Below are positions 15,507 to 22,997 of a stretch of DNA of 64,000 nt, piece after piece. The notes beneath the pieces are model-generated. The model ran no database searches and was not told where the DNA came from. It was given only the letters and a program-made list of their open reading frames with translations. This stretch comes from a virus. The stretch covers positions 1-64,000 of the IMG/VR virus record IMGVR_UViG_3300031788_000005; one strand, written 5' to 3'. Within the stretch, counting starts at the first letter, position 1. Each line of letters begins with the position of its first letter. A program made the translations under genes and the position numbers.

Positions 15507-15620
15507 TTATTCCAAAATCCATTTAGCCATTTCAAGGCCGGAATCAAAGATTCGCGCAAGTAGCGGGAATGTGGGTTTTTTTTGCTTAATGACGGGAATA
15601 TTACTTTGTGTTTTAATCAT
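15507..15620 (-). CDS. short paralogue of neighbouring gene (37 aa)
   Basis: Begins MIKT and has KQKKPTFPLLA, like the N-terminus of the next gene upstream (15622-15861), but then diverges and stops. It looks like a truncated or shortened duplicate. Starts 1 nt after that gene's stop. Confidence 0.5.
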   Translation of the reverse strand: MIKTQSNIPVIKQKKPTFPLLARIFDSGLEMAKWILE

Positions 15621-15621
15621 A

Positions 15622-15861
15622 TTATTCAGCAGTTAAAGTTACACTAGTTCCAGCGGGTAGGATTTCCCATGTTTTTGTGTCAGTTACGTCCACCCAGTCA
15701 TCGGAATAATGCCCAATTTTATAAGACTTAGAATTAAAAACAACTGTTCCAGTATTTTTGTTAATGAACAAAACCACACTTTCATAGTGTTTGGAGTTAG
15801 CCAATAATGGAAAAATCGGGTATTTGGCTTTTGTTGTTTTTTTAAGTGTTGTTTTAATCAT
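15622..15861 (-). CDS. hypothetical protein (79 aa)
   Basis: Lys-rich start, then beta-rich with Ser/Thr/Val. Shares its N-terminus with the 37-aa neighbour at 15507-15620. Middle gene of an operon from 16117. Unknown. Confidence 0.65.
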   Translation of the reverse strand: MIKTTLKKTTKAKYPIFPLLANSKHYESVVLFINKNTGTVVFNSKSYKIGHYSDDWVDVTDTKTWEILPAGTSVTLTAE

Positions 15862-15865
15862 AAAA

Positions 15866-16117
15866 TTATACAGTTACTTCAATGTGTGAATTACTCATAA
15901 CACGGAACATTTCATTTGCTCCACTCTGGTCGCCTTTTGGAAAGTCAGTCAGACGACCGTCGGCATGTAAAACGAGATTGGTCTGGTCAGGACGCACGAT
16001 TAAATACTTATAATAACGCTTGGGCGCACCCAACCTTTCATAAATCCCCTCGCTAGATAGAGCTTCATAAAAGGATACTGTGGCTTTTTGCGGTGATTCT
16101 GTGATTTTGAATTTCAT
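15866..16117 (-). CDS. hypothetical protein (83 aa)
   Basis: Beta-rich, starting MKFKITESPQ. Promoter TTGACT, 17 bp, TAATCT, with a leader of about 32 A/T-rich nt, so not leaderless. First gene of a three-gene operon. Confidence 0.65.
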   Translation of the reverse strand: MKFKITESPQKATVSFYEALSSEGIYERLGAPKRYYKYLIVRPDQTNLVLHADGRLTDFPKGDQSGANEMFRVMSNSHIEVTV

Positions 16118-16188
16118 TATTTTTTTTATTTGTTAATTACGATAATTAGAGATTATCGGATATGTCACATAAAGTCAAGGAGTTTTTA

Positions 16189-16320
16189 TTACTTTATCCA
16201 ATAGATTACTTTATCGTTAAACATTGTGAATTTGACCTCTTTTGCGCCCTTGGCAATGTAATCGCGCTTGATTTCGGCTAAAATTGTCCTATCCTTAGTA
16301 TCGCCAGCCTGAGTAAAACC
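16189..16320 (-). pseudogene. in-frame continuation after TAG of 16321-16614
   Basis: Directly after the TAG of the upstream gene the same frame stays open for 43 codons and reads like real protein (TILAEIKRDYIAKGAKEV and an aromatic end). There is no ATG near its beginning. Readthrough extension, non-AUG gene or a recent nonsense mutation are possible. Confidence 0.45.
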
Positions 16321-16614
16321 CTAAGCGAGCATTTTATAGGGTGGGATGTATTCGATTGTGGGTGATTTAAATGTGTTAAATTTGGCTTTCGAGGCAACCA
16401 ACTTATCAATAAAGACTTTTAAATTAATGGGTTCATCTTCCCAATATGCCTCTTCTTCATCTTCGCCGAAAGCGGTAATTGTGAAATTTTCTGACGGCTG
16501 AAAAACCAAAAGCTCGCCCCAATGAGTTTTGCATAGTAAAGATTGGTAGTGTTTACCTACCTGTTTACCGTTTAAGTCTTCTATGCGATATTGTACTACG
16601 TTAGCACTTGTCAT
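16321..16614 (-). CDS. hypothetical protein (97 aa)
   Basis: Mixed beta/helix with a strongly acidic middle (GEDEEEAYWEDEP). Promoter TTGACT, 17 bp, CATAGT, 6 nt to ATG. Ends in TAG followed by an in-frame open stretch (see 16189-16320). Confidence 0.7.
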   Translation of the reverse strand: MTSANVVQYRIEDLNGKQVGKHYQSLLCKTHWGELLVFQPSENFTITAFGEDEEEAYWEDEPINLKVFIDKLVASKAKFNTFKSPTIEYIPPYKMLA

Positions 16615-16645
16615 ATTTTTACTATGGCAGACTATGCCATAAAAG

Positions 16646-17629
16646 TCAAGAAATTAATTCAAGTTCCCTTAAATACTGAATCCCTTGTCCAGTAATAACT
16701 CTCCCTTTACCTTGTTGTGTTTCAATGAGTGAATGTTCCATAAGAATCATTTCATAGTCTTGTTGTAATGCAGTTTTAGACAGGCCAGTTTTTGATACTA
16801 AGCTATTTAATGATGAACCATTTGGATGACCTTGAAGGATTTTTAGAATATCTATTTCTTGACGCCGAAGCCCCAATGGATGGATAGAAAGAATGTTTTT
16901 AAGGTCTTCCCATTGAGCTTTACCAAAGGTTCCTGTATTATTAAGATAGGTTTTAATTTCCGCTGCCATATCTACCGCTTGACGGGCATTTTGCCTGACA
17001 GTCGAAGCGATTTCTAATAGAACGTCTTCAATATAAGAGATTTTGGGAGAAGCTTTTTTAATAATATTAGCCAAATCCTCTAGTGAATAGGACTCCAAAT
17101 CGATACGTTTTAAACGGTCTTTAAGGGGAACAGAAACCTTTTCAACATTGGTTGTGGCAAATAAAAAAGTATTGAGTTTAAAGCAAATATCAATAGAAAA
17201 ATCATCGACTACTAGAGAATTGCGATTTTCAGTATTGGGATTCAATAGAGAAAGCAAATTAAACTCAACATCTGATGCTAATTCAGAGCATTCATCAATG
17301 AAGCATGTCGATGGTTTTCCCACGCAATGAGGAATGAGTACTGAATTCATAAACCAACGGAAGTTCTTAATGTTGGCGGCATTAATATAAATCCAGCTTT
17401 TCTTTTTGAAATCTCCATTTTCTTTTTTTAAGGGCACTCCGTGTTCGTCATACTCAATAAGATTCCTGCCTACTTCAGTAGCGATGTGACTCTTGCCAAT
17501 TCCTTTCGCACCAGAAAACAAAAGGTTGGGCATAATTTTAGTTTGGTAGTACGAACGTAAATAAAAATCGAGACGGCGCTTGGCTTCATTTTGGCCAACA
17601 ACAGAATCGAACATTGGAGTATTAGTCAT
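16646..17629 (-). CDS. RuvB-like AAA+ ATPase (327 aa)
   Basis: Starts FDSVVGQNEAKRRL. Walker A is GAKGIGKS (residues about 40-47) and Walker B is CFIDECSE (about 112). Sensor 1 is FATTN, and an arginine-finger region is followed by a small helical domain. The C-terminal winged helix runs from GLRRQEIDIL to GRVITGQGIQYL, matching the RuvB end (G-R-V-A-T-x2-A). Length equals cellular RuvB (about 335). RuvB hexamers drive Holliday-junction branch migration; clamp-loader-type function is the alternative. No RuvA or RuvC is visible nearby. Promoter TTGACT, 17 bp, TAGAGT, 6 nt. Confidence 0.8.
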   Translation of the reverse strand: MTNTPMFDSVVGQNEAKRRLDFYLRSYYQTKIMPNLLFSGAKGIGKSHIATEVGRNLIEYDEHGVPLKKENGDFKKKSWIYINAANIKNFRWFMNSVLIPHCVGKPSTCFIDECSELASDVEFNLLSLLNPNTENRNSLVVDDFSIDICFKLNTFLFATTNVEKVSVPLKDRLKRIDLESYSLEDLANIIKKASPKISYIEDVLLEIASTVRQNARQAVDMAAEIKTYLNNTGTFGKAQWEDLKNILSIHPLGLRRQEIDILKILQGHPNGSSLNSLVSKTGLSKTALQQDYEMILMEHSLIETQQGKGRVITGQGIQYLRELELIS

Positions 17630-17667
17630 ATTTAAACTCTAACAGAGATTATCCGCGAAGTCAAGTC

Positions 17668-18192
17668 TTATCCGCCGCGATGTTTCCAGAATTTGTCCAC
17701 CAAAACTTCATAGGCGTCTTTTTTATTATTCGCTACGCCGTAGGGGTTTTCGAGAGAATGACAAATAGCAAAGTCATTTTCGGGGCACATCAATTTAACA
17801 CTACCACCATTTAGTTCCTCAGACACAAGTGGAGTCTGGCAGAAGGGACATGTAAATTCGGTTTCCTCTTTAAGAGAACGTACTTCTACCTTTTCCTGCT
17901 TAATTTCAGTAATGGGGACGGTTTCAAACACTTGTTTGATTTCTGATTTTTCTTCAATAATAGGCGCTACTTCTGCTTTTGGGGTAACAATTGGATTTGC
18001 GCCGGAATACACCGAGTAAAGTACTGTCGGTTTCCCGCGTCCACCCGCCGAACGCTTTCCAGTTGGCACAATCTTACCTTCATCGCGCAGAGCCTTAAAT
18101 TCGGGATAGACCTGTAGAGGCGTTTTACCGTTTAGGGCGGCGAATTCGGCTTGGCTAAATTGACTATCAGGGAACTTAAGTGTTTCATTCAT
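17668..18192 (-). CDS. winged-helix plus zinc-ribbon protein (174 aa)
   Basis: Residues 1-60 resemble a small winged helix (FSQAEFAALNGK, then KALRDEGKIVPTGKRSAGGRGKP). A charged linker leads to a zinc ribbon with CPFC near 117 and a second Cys pair near 137-145. DNA or RNA binding is inferred. Third gene of an operon from 18363, overlapping the previous gene by 8 nt. Confidence 0.65.
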   Translation of the reverse strand: MNETLKFPDSQFSQAEFAALNGKTPLQVYPEFKALRDEGKIVPTGKRSAGGRGKPTVLYSVYSGANPIVTPKAEVAPIIEEKSEIKQVFETVPITEIKQEKVEVRSLKEETEFTCPFCQTPLVSEELNGGSVKLMCPENDFAICHSLENPYGVANNKKDAYEVLVDKFWKHRGG

Positions 18193-18304
18193 AGGAATTT
18201 TGTTTTAGGACTTTCTTTATTGGTTTCAAATCTACCATTACCGCTCTAAATGCCGTATCAGGATGGACACAACCATCAATTATACCTTGTAAAACATTAG
18301 ACAT
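18185..18304 (-). CDS. small hypothetical protein (39 aa)
   Basis: Short amphipathic protein lying between two overlapping genes (24 nt shared with the upstream gene, 8 nt with the downstream one), typical of tightly coupled phage genes. Unknown. Confidence 0.5.
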   Translation of the reverse strand: MSNVLQGIIDGCVHPDTAFRAVMVDLKPIKKVLKQNSYE

Positions 18305-18363
18305 TTTGTATTTTGTTTCACTAGTAAATCGAAATTTTCTTTAGTAAAAGGAATTGAATTCAT
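18280..18363 (-). CDS. 27-aa peptide at operon start
   Basis: The ATG at 18363 lies 6 nt after the -10 of a leaderless-type promoter (TTGACT, 17 bp, TATATT), so it is the first thing translated in this unit. Possibly a leader peptide that feeds translation into the next genes. Confidence 0.5.
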   Translation of the reverse strand: MNSIPFTKENFDLLVKQNTKCLMFYKV

Positions 18364-18401
18364 ATTAGAAATATACCAGAGATATAATTAAAAGTCAATA
18401 T

Positions 18402-18626
18402 CTATTTATTATTTTTATATTTGGGTATATGCAATTCTTTAAATGTATCCATAGTTTTTAAAAGATGAGTTATTTTATTAGTATCTCCCATGGAATTCAT
18501 TAAATAATCTTCGGCGGCTTCTGCCATGACCGAACCAGCCTGAAAAAGTTCCGAATACATTTGCTGACATGCGGCTAATTTCAATTTTAAGCCAATAATT
18601 TCGTTAGGTAAAGGATTTTGTTTCAT
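18402..18626 (-). CDS. helical hypothetical protein (74 aa)
   Basis: Helical with Met-rich and Ala-rich centre and Lys-rich tail. ATGA overlap with the upstream zinc-ribbon gene. Unknown. Confidence 0.65.
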   Translation of the reverse strand: MKQNPLPNEIIGLKLKLAACQQMYSELFQAGSVMAEAAEDYLMNSMGDTNKITHLLKTMDTFKELHIPKYKNNK

Positions 18627-18814
18627 GAAATATTCCTAAAAAACAATTTCGTCCTATCTCGCCACATTCCATCTTCAAATTCGGCATCATAATCTATCGT
18701 AAATTCGACACCGCAATTGCTGCAACGACAATCCTCGTTTTTATCAGATAGACAGTCACTGGGAATTTTAATGTTATCCCCGCAAGATGGACAATCATAA
18801 GTCTTTATCTTCAT
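18623..18814 (-). CDS. zinc-ribbon protein (63 aa)
   Basis: Two CxxC knuckles (YDCPSCGDNI near residue 5 and CRCSNCGVEF near 30) make a classic zinc ribbon, followed by an acidic then basic tail. Small zinc ribbons in phages often modify transcription or translation; role here unknown. Confidence 0.7.
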   Translation of the reverse strand: MKIKTYDCPSCGDNIKIPSDCLSDKNEDCRCSNCGVEFTIDYDAEFEDGMWRDRTKLFFRNIS

Positions 18815-18836
18815 GGTGTTGTTCTTTTTTAAAAAA

Positions 18837-19031
18837 TCAACTAGTTCTTTCTTTGGGTTGTCTATTTATCAGATTTAAAATTAAACCAGTTCCGCATTCT
18901 TTTAGAGCGTTAACTGCTTCTGTATAAGCATCGTATTGAATTTTTTGAATTTCTAGTAGTCTTCCAGTTTTTCCCAATTTGCAAAATTGTTTTTCAATTA
19001 ATTCTTCGTCCCATTCTTGAGGAGTTTTCAT
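18837..19031 (-). CDS. helical hypothetical protein (64 aa)
   Basis: Predicted all-helical and charged. In an operon running from 19591; 3 bp after the previous stop. Unknown. Confidence 0.6.
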   Translation of the reverse strand: MKTPQEWDEELIEKQFCKLGKTGRLLEIQKIQYDAYTEAVNALKECGTGLILNLINRQPKERTS

Positions 19032-19034
19032 AAA

Positions 19035-19232
19035 TTATTTCACCACTTCCCATTCCAACGCATCAGTCAGATTCTCACAGAATAGCGGGAAAACTTGTTG
19101 GCTATCCAAGGATTTCTTACCCCATACTCCGCGCTCCCATTGTGAAGACCATATATATGTCTTTCCGTCAACAGGATAGATAAACTTTATTCCACCCAAA
19201 TCTGCGTCTTCCGGCAAATCTTTAATTTTCAT
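19035..19232 (-). CDS. hypothetical protein (65 aa)
   Basis: The start at 19232 is chosen because it overlaps the previous stop as ATGA; another ATG lies four codons upstream. Beta-rich with Trp and a helical end. Unknown. Confidence 0.65.
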   Translation of the reverse strand: MKIKDLPEDADLGGIKFIYPVDGKTYIWSSQWERGVWGKKSLDSQQVFPLFCENLTDALEWEVVK

Positions 19233-19591
19233 AGTTTTTTCCAATGAGTTACCTTATCCCAAGTACCTTGTTCAAAACCCTTAATAATCCAGTCATAAAC
19301 ATACCAATTTTCGAGTTTACCCCAATGAGTGGTATATACGAGACCACTACCCTTTTCGCTAGAAGTTTTCATCCACACTTGAATTTCAGTTCCATCCTTG
19401 GGCGCGATGCTGATGGGTGCCCATTCTGTGTTCCATTTAAATTCCGCGTAAGCAATTGCTTTTTCTAAAGCATCTTCCATGGCGGGAACACCTAAATCCG
19501 CCCATTGGTCAGTGGGCCACTTTCCACAGATTGTAGAAATAGCCTTGTTGAGTTGTGTGCCGAGTTCGGCGATTAATTTTTGTTCTTCCAT
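19229..19591 (-). CDS. protein with W-x-P-I-x2-A-P-K-D-G-T domain (120 aa)
   Basis: An N-terminal helical region (EEQKLIAELGTQLNKA) is followed by EWAPISIAPKDGTEIQVW, the core of a common small phage domain (DUF551-like, from memory), and an aromatic C-terminus. Promoter TTGACT, 17 bp, TAAATT, 7 nt to ATG at 19591. First gene of the operon. Confidence 0.65.
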   Translation of the reverse strand: MEEQKLIAELGTQLNKAISTICGKWPTDQWADLGVPAMEDALEKAIAYAEFKWNTEWAPISIAPKDGTEIQVWMKTSSEKGSGLVYTTHWGKLENWYVYDWIIKGFEQGTWDKVTHWKKL

Positions 19592-19623
19592 ATTCCCAAA
19601 TTTACCAGAACGTTCTCCCGAAG

Positions 19624-19797
19624 TCAAGATAAATTAAAAACAAGTTTGCCATGCTTTTGCGAATGTAATCTCAGAAGGTCTTCCACCAAACAGGCCGCGT
19701 GTTCGGGTAATAGATGCGAGAAAAACCTAACTCCCAAGCCATTATACAGGCTTTTGGTCTGCTTTGGGGTTAGTTGGATTTGGTTTTTTTTGCTCAT
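19624..19797 (-). CDS. small basic protein (57 aa)
   Basis: Overlaps the 3' end of the upstream gene by 56 bp in another frame. Begins MSKKNQIQLTPKQTKS, then a helical LLPEHAACLVEDLLRLH. Unknown. Confidence 0.55.
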   Translation of the reverse strand: MSKKNQIQLTPKQTKSLYNGLGVRFFSHLLPEHAACLVEDLLRLHSQKHGKLVFNLS

Positions 19798-20089
19798 TTT
19801 TCTTTCTTTCCTTGGCGATATAGGCGTCATAATCAGCTTCGCTTTTCTCTACGACTTCTTGGATAAAGTGCCTAACATCATCAAAATCCATAACCTCGCC
19901 CCTAGAGTTTATTTTATTAGGCTTGGTAAGGTTTTCTTTAAGAATTTCGCGCTCTTCTGGTGGAATGGCGTTAAACACCAGTTCATAAGTAGATTTATAA
20001 AAATCTGAGAGAAGCTTGGGCTTCTCGGGTTTGGGCGTGATTGCAGGTGTTTCTTTAGTTTTTGGTTGAGTTTCTTGCTTTTGTGACAT
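19742..20089 (-). CDS. Pro/Lys-rich protein (115 aa)
   Basis: A low-complexity Lys/Pro/Thr N-terminus and C-terminus flank a helical acidic centre. Promoter TTGACT, 17 bp, TAGGAT, 6 nt to ATG. Possibly a scaffold or linker; not recognised. Confidence 0.65.
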   Translation of the reverse strand: MSQKQETQPKTKETPAITPKPEKPKLLSDFYKSTYELVFNAIPPEEREILKENLTKPNKINSRGEVMDFDDVRHFIQEVVEKSEADYDAYIAKERKKNEQKKPNPTNPKADQKPV

Positions 20090-20170
20090 ATTTATATCCT
20101 AATAGAATTTTCGTTTAAAGTCAACAAAAATTTCACAGTATTGGCAACCTAGAAAAACACAACAAAAACA

Positions 20171-20503
20171 TCAAAGGAGGCCGTGTTCTTTCTCCCACTC
20201 TTTGCGCCACTTCCTCCGAAGTTTGCACACAATCTTCCACATTGCCACACCCACAACTCGTTCTAGTTTAATTACTTGTTTCTCTGTTAATGTAGGGTGA
20301 GTCAAGTGGCCAACTATCTCATGAAATCCCGAGAGGAATAATTCACGGTCATTTTGTCGTATACTAATTTCTGCTGTATGGTCGTAACCCGTTGCGAGTC
20401 CCATTAAATAGCGTTGCCCGTATTTTTTTGCTAAATCCGCATAAATAATTCTAGGCTTTTTAATGATTACCCGCGAATTTAAATGTTTAGGCATCTTAAC
20501 CAT
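20171..20503 (-). CDS. putative HExxxH metal-binding protein (110 aa)
   Basis: Contains F-H-E-I-V-G-H near residue 63 followed by a helix (TEKQVIKLERVVGV). This is the layout of small phage proteins with a minimal zinc-peptidase-like HExxxH helix. Enzymatic activity is not assured because no third ligand is obvious. C-terminus very basic. Start 20503 follows a weak TATGGT -10. Confidence 0.55.
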   Translation of the reverse strand: MVKMPKHLNSRVIIKKPRIIYADLAKKYGQRYLMGLATGYDHTAEISIRQNDRELFLSGFHEIVGHLTHPTLTEKQVIKLERVVGVAMWKIVCKLRRKWRKEWEKEHGLL

Positions 20504-20531
20504 AATTACACCATACAACAAGTTTGGTTAA

Positions 20532-20624
20532 TTATTTTCTATTAATTTCCCAAACAACAAAACCACATACCAAAGCTCCAATAAATAATCCCAAGTAATA
20601 TGACCAAATAGAACATTCACTCAT
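20532..20624 (-). CDS. single-pass membrane peptide (30 aa)
   Basis: One hydrophobic helix (LGLFIGALVCGFVVW) with a short Ser/Cys start and a basic end, predicting outside-N, inside-C. Upstream of the HExxxH gene. Unknown. Confidence 0.5.
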   Translation of the reverse strand: MSECSIWSYYLGLFIGALVCGFVVWEINRK

Positions 20625-20675
20625 ATATATTAATCGCTATACTCTTTGTCCCAGAGGGAAATTTTTGGCGGTTTT

Positions 20676-20843
20676 TTAATATTTTTTTCTTTGTTTAAGA
20701 CATTTCTTACAGGTCACTCTATCCCATCTATTACTTGTTTGAACAAGGATATAGCGATTAATAGCGTTAGAATATTTATAAAGTCCTATCCGGCACTGAG
20801 TTTCTCCCCAAGTTGGACAAGTTTTATGGATTATTTTCTTAAT
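20676..20843 (-). CDS. zinc-binding protein without AUG start (55 aa)
   Basis: Clear coding stretch with Cys residues near 9, 16, 44 and 47 (KTCPTWGETQC and VTCKKCLKQ). It is in frame with the upstream gene, separated by that gene's TAA plus one codon. The likely initiator is AUU at 20843 in the context AATTTATTAAG, which equals the usual AATTTATG context with ATT for ATG. Alternatives are readthrough of the TAA or nonsense mutation of a longer protein. Confidence 0.5.
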   Translation of the reverse strand: MKKIIHKTCPTWGETQCRIGLYKYSNAINRYILVQTSNRWDRVTCKKCLKQRKKY

Positions 20844-20846
20844 AAA

Positions 20847-21044
20847 TTAGCACGGCTTTCCGCAGTTGGGGCAAATAGCTCTTCCAGAACGAGTTACATT
20901 TACTTTACAGTTACATCGCGGACACAGCCCAAAGAAAAGCCATACGCCGCGCTTAAGATATTGTTTCTTATAATGCCACCAATTACCCGTGAGGATAATA
21001 AATGAAGCACTAGAAACAATAATAAAAATTAGTAAATATTTCAT
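20847..21044 (-). CDS. membrane-anchored zinc ribbon (65 aa)
   Basis: An N-terminal transmembrane helix (residues 3-20) is followed by a basic region and a zinc ribbon (CPRCNCK and CPNCGKPC). The start overlaps the preceding stop (TAATG). It may form one long protein with the next frame if the TAA is bypassed. Confidence 0.6.
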   Translation of the reverse strand: MKYLLIFIIVSSASFIILTGNWWHYKKQYLKRGVWLFFGLCPRCNCKVNVTRSGRAICPNCGKPC

Positions 21045-21127
21045 TATTTATTGCCCTTCCTACATTCCATAATGGTGCCATATACCATAATGGCAACCAC
21101 AATATAGACCCATGAGTTATTAAACAT
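21044..21127 (-). CDS. single-pass membrane peptide (27 aa)
   Basis: Hydrophobic helix with a short polar end. Promoter TTGAAA, 17 bp, TATATT, 6 nt to ATG. Leads the operon of membrane zinc ribbon and zinc protein. Unknown. Confidence 0.55.
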   Translation of the reverse strand: MFNNSWVYIVVAIMVYGTIMECRKGNK

Positions 21128-21153
21128 AAAATTAATATATCAGAGTATTCGAG

Positions 21154-21324
21154 TCATTTCAACTCTAATCTCGTCCATTGACCGCAATCACTACAACTAA
21201 CTGTCTTTTCTGAAGTTTTCATATTTTGAAAATTTTTATTGGCGCATACTGGACAAACCCACCAAACTTCAATTGGTTTAGAAATATAAGGATTAATTAC
21301 GATTGTTTTGTTGGTTTTTTCCAT
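21154..21324 (-). CDS. zinc-ribbon protein (56 aa)
   Basis: Knuckles CPVC near residue 24 and CSDC near 44 form a zinc ribbon after a short beta N-terminus. It follows the nucleotidyltransferase-like gene after 2 nt. Its stop is part of the next promoter. Confidence 0.65.
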   Translation of the reverse strand: MEKTNKTIVINPYISKPIEVWWVCPVCANKNFQNMKTSEKTVSCSDCGQWTRLELK

Positions 21325-21326
21325 AA

Positions 21327-21590
21327 TTATTCTTGGTATAAAATTTTTCCGTGGTTTTTACAAGATTCATTCCATTCTTTTCGACGTTGTATCTCGATTT
21401 TTGCTTCATCTAAAGATTTAAGAAAGTTTTCTTGTTGTTGTTTGTTTGGCGAAAATATATCTATATCTGATAATTCTTCGCTTCCATTAAACCATCTTCG
21501 AATTGCGCCACCACAAATGAATACCCCAAATTGAGGTTCAATTGGCGGCTTAGTGCCACGCATATCATCAGTTTTAAGTTGTATAATCAT
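21327..21590 (-). CDS. minimal nucleotidyltransferase-like protein (87 aa)
   Basis: FICGGAIRRWFNGSEELSDIDIF has the pol-beta/CCA-adding type motif G-G-x3-R-x5-G-x4-S-D-I-D-x-F (residues about 24-46). Only this core and one helix are present, far shorter than real polymerases or CCA enzymes. Activity, if any, would transfer a nucleotide to RNA, protein or antibiotic; the target is unknown. ATGA-coupled to the upstream gene. Confidence 0.65.
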   Translation of the reverse strand: MIIQLKTDDMRGTKPPIEPQFGVFICGGAIRRWFNGSEELSDIDIFSPNKQQQENFLKSLDEAKIEIQRRKEWNESCKNHGKILYQE

Positions 21591-22120
21591 TTCCTATCCT
21601 CGTCTAAAATCATCCCACTCACTGAGCCACCACTACTTTCCATGTACTGAAATTTAGCTTCGGGGTATTGTTTAATCAATTCTTTATACCTATAGTAGTT
21701 GCCCAGTGTCGGCTTTTCATCTTTGTAAACAACATCAGTCATAACCCCCATCCAATAACCATTCTTGGGGAATTCCCTACCCTTCGACAAGACGACAAAA
21801 GTATACAACTTATCCCGAACGTCCACGCCAGTGTCACTGAACAAAGCATCACTATTACTATGCCAGCCGCCATGAAGTTCAAAAGTCGTTCCGTCTACCA
21901 AAGGAAACGACAATGTGGCACCACCAAATCCAGCCATACTATCTTTGGAATTAGAAGTATTTTTGGGGTTATTAGTAACATACACATTCGACGCCGCGTC
22001 ATCTTCGGTCGAAACTAACCAAGTATTACCACTTTTGCCGATATACTTGTTGTATTTGTGGGAGACGGCTTCGGCTTGTCCTGAGAACGCTCCCTGAGAT
22101 TTAATTGTATAATCGCTCAT
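21587..22120 (-). CDS. hypothetical protein (177 aa)
   Basis: Gly/Ser/Asp-rich, beta-dominated, with GNTWLVSTEDDAASNVYVTN and a long loop region. Start at 22120 follows TTGACT, 17 bp, TAATGT by 7 nt. Leads an operon with the nucleotidyltransferase-like and zinc-ribbon genes. Confidence 0.7.
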   Translation of the reverse strand: MSDYTIKSQGAFSGQAEAVSHKYNKYIGKSGNTWLVSTEDDAASNVYVTNNPKNTSNSKDSMAGFGGATLSFPLVDGTTFELHGGWHSNSDALFSDTGVDVRDKLYTFVVLSKGREFPKNGYWMGVMTDVVYKDEKPTLGNYYRYKELIKQYPEAKFQYMESSGGSVSGMILDEDRK

Positions 22121-22152
22121 ATAAGTAACATTACCACGTTTTGATTTGGAAG

Positions 22153-22335
22153 TCAAGCACCAAAAAATTCATCTTGGCATTTTTGGCACAAACCACTCAG
22201 CTTTAATTCTTTAAGAGACAATTCGTCTCGAAAGGTCGTGGCATCAATCGGCATAAGACAGAAGGGGCATTTACCGCTTTCAACATCCTTGACTTGTTGG
22301 TCGAATCCGGCAGATTTCATTATTTGTTTGTTCAT
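22153..22335 (-). CDS. zinc-finger-like protein (60 aa)
   Basis: Cys pairs GKCPFCLMP and GLCQKCQDEF spaced 27 residues apart make a small zinc finger. ATGA overlap with the gene upstream. Last gene of a five-gene series from 22985. Confidence 0.65.
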   Translation of the reverse strand: MNKQIMKSAGFDQQVKDVESGKCPFCLMPIDATTFRDELSLKELKLSGLCQKCQDEFFGA

Positions 22336-22538
22336 GGTTTATGCCTTAGTTTTTCTAACGCTTCACAAAACTCATTTAATTGTTTGGCAGTTACATTCGT
22401 ACTGGCCCCACTTCCCATAAATGACAAAACTACCACATCGTCATCTATAATTTTGTTTTCCACCAGAAAGTATTCGGCGGAAACAAATGCCCACCACGTT
22501 GCAATGGGAGAGAATTTTTCTAGTAAATGTTTGTTCAT
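22332..22538 (-). CDS. hypothetical protein (68 aa)
   Basis: Starts MNKHLLEKFSPIATWWAF; beta-hairpin centre and helical end. Between the zinc-finger gene and 22559-22798. Unknown. Confidence 0.65.
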   Translation of the reverse strand: MNKHLLEKFSPIATWWAFVSAEYFLVENKIIDDDVVVLSFMGSGASTNVTAKQLNEFCEALEKLRHKP

Positions 22539-22558
22539 AAATCTTTGTGTAAGGAAAC

Positions 22559-22798
22559 TTAAGACATTTCATCGTGACTTCCGCGAGACAGAGTACTTCC
22601 AGCATAAAGTCGTTTAACACACTGACAAAGATTAGTCGTATCTACTCGACCTAGGTGGTTCATATATTCTAGTGTAAAACCTTTTGGAGTTAGTTTAACA
22701 ACCTTAGCCTTCACCAAACCCTTATAACTCGGCGGGTTAATGGCGACTTCATCACCAACGAAAACAGGGTGGCCGAATATGTCTAGTTTATGGTTCAT
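22559..22798 (-). CDS. hypothetical beta protein (79 aa)
   Basis: GHPVFVGDEVAINPPSYKGLVKAKVVKL suggests an SH3-like or KOW-like small barrel. 1 bp after the preceding stop. Unknown. Confidence 0.65.
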   Translation of the reverse strand: MNHKLDIFGHPVFVGDEVAINPPSYKGLVKAKVVKLTPKGFTLEYMNHLGRVDTTNLCQCVKRLYAGSTLSRGSHDEMS

Positions 22799-22799
22799 A

Positions 22800-22985
22800 T
22801 TATTTTAAGTAAATTTGCATTTTTGTTTTGAGATATTTCAATTTCTCAATATCTCTTCGAACGGCAGTTTGGCATTCGACGGCTGTACTGTTATAAGACT
22901 TCTGACGATTAAGCGTATCAAAATTAGTTTCAATGCGAAATATAAGTTGTCCTAATTCGTCAATAATGGTTTCGTTTACAGTCAT
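22800..22985 (-). CDS. helical hypothetical protein (61 aa)
   Basis: All-helical and charged, ending KLKYLKTKMQIYL. It follows a structured leader RNA (22998-23108), so its expression, and that of the genes behind it, may respond to that structure. Confidence 0.65.
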   Translation of the reverse strand: MTVNETIIDELGQLIFRIETNFDTLNRQKSYNSTAVECQTAVRRDIEKLKYLKTKMQIYLK

Positions 22986-22997
22986 AAATTTTAAAAT

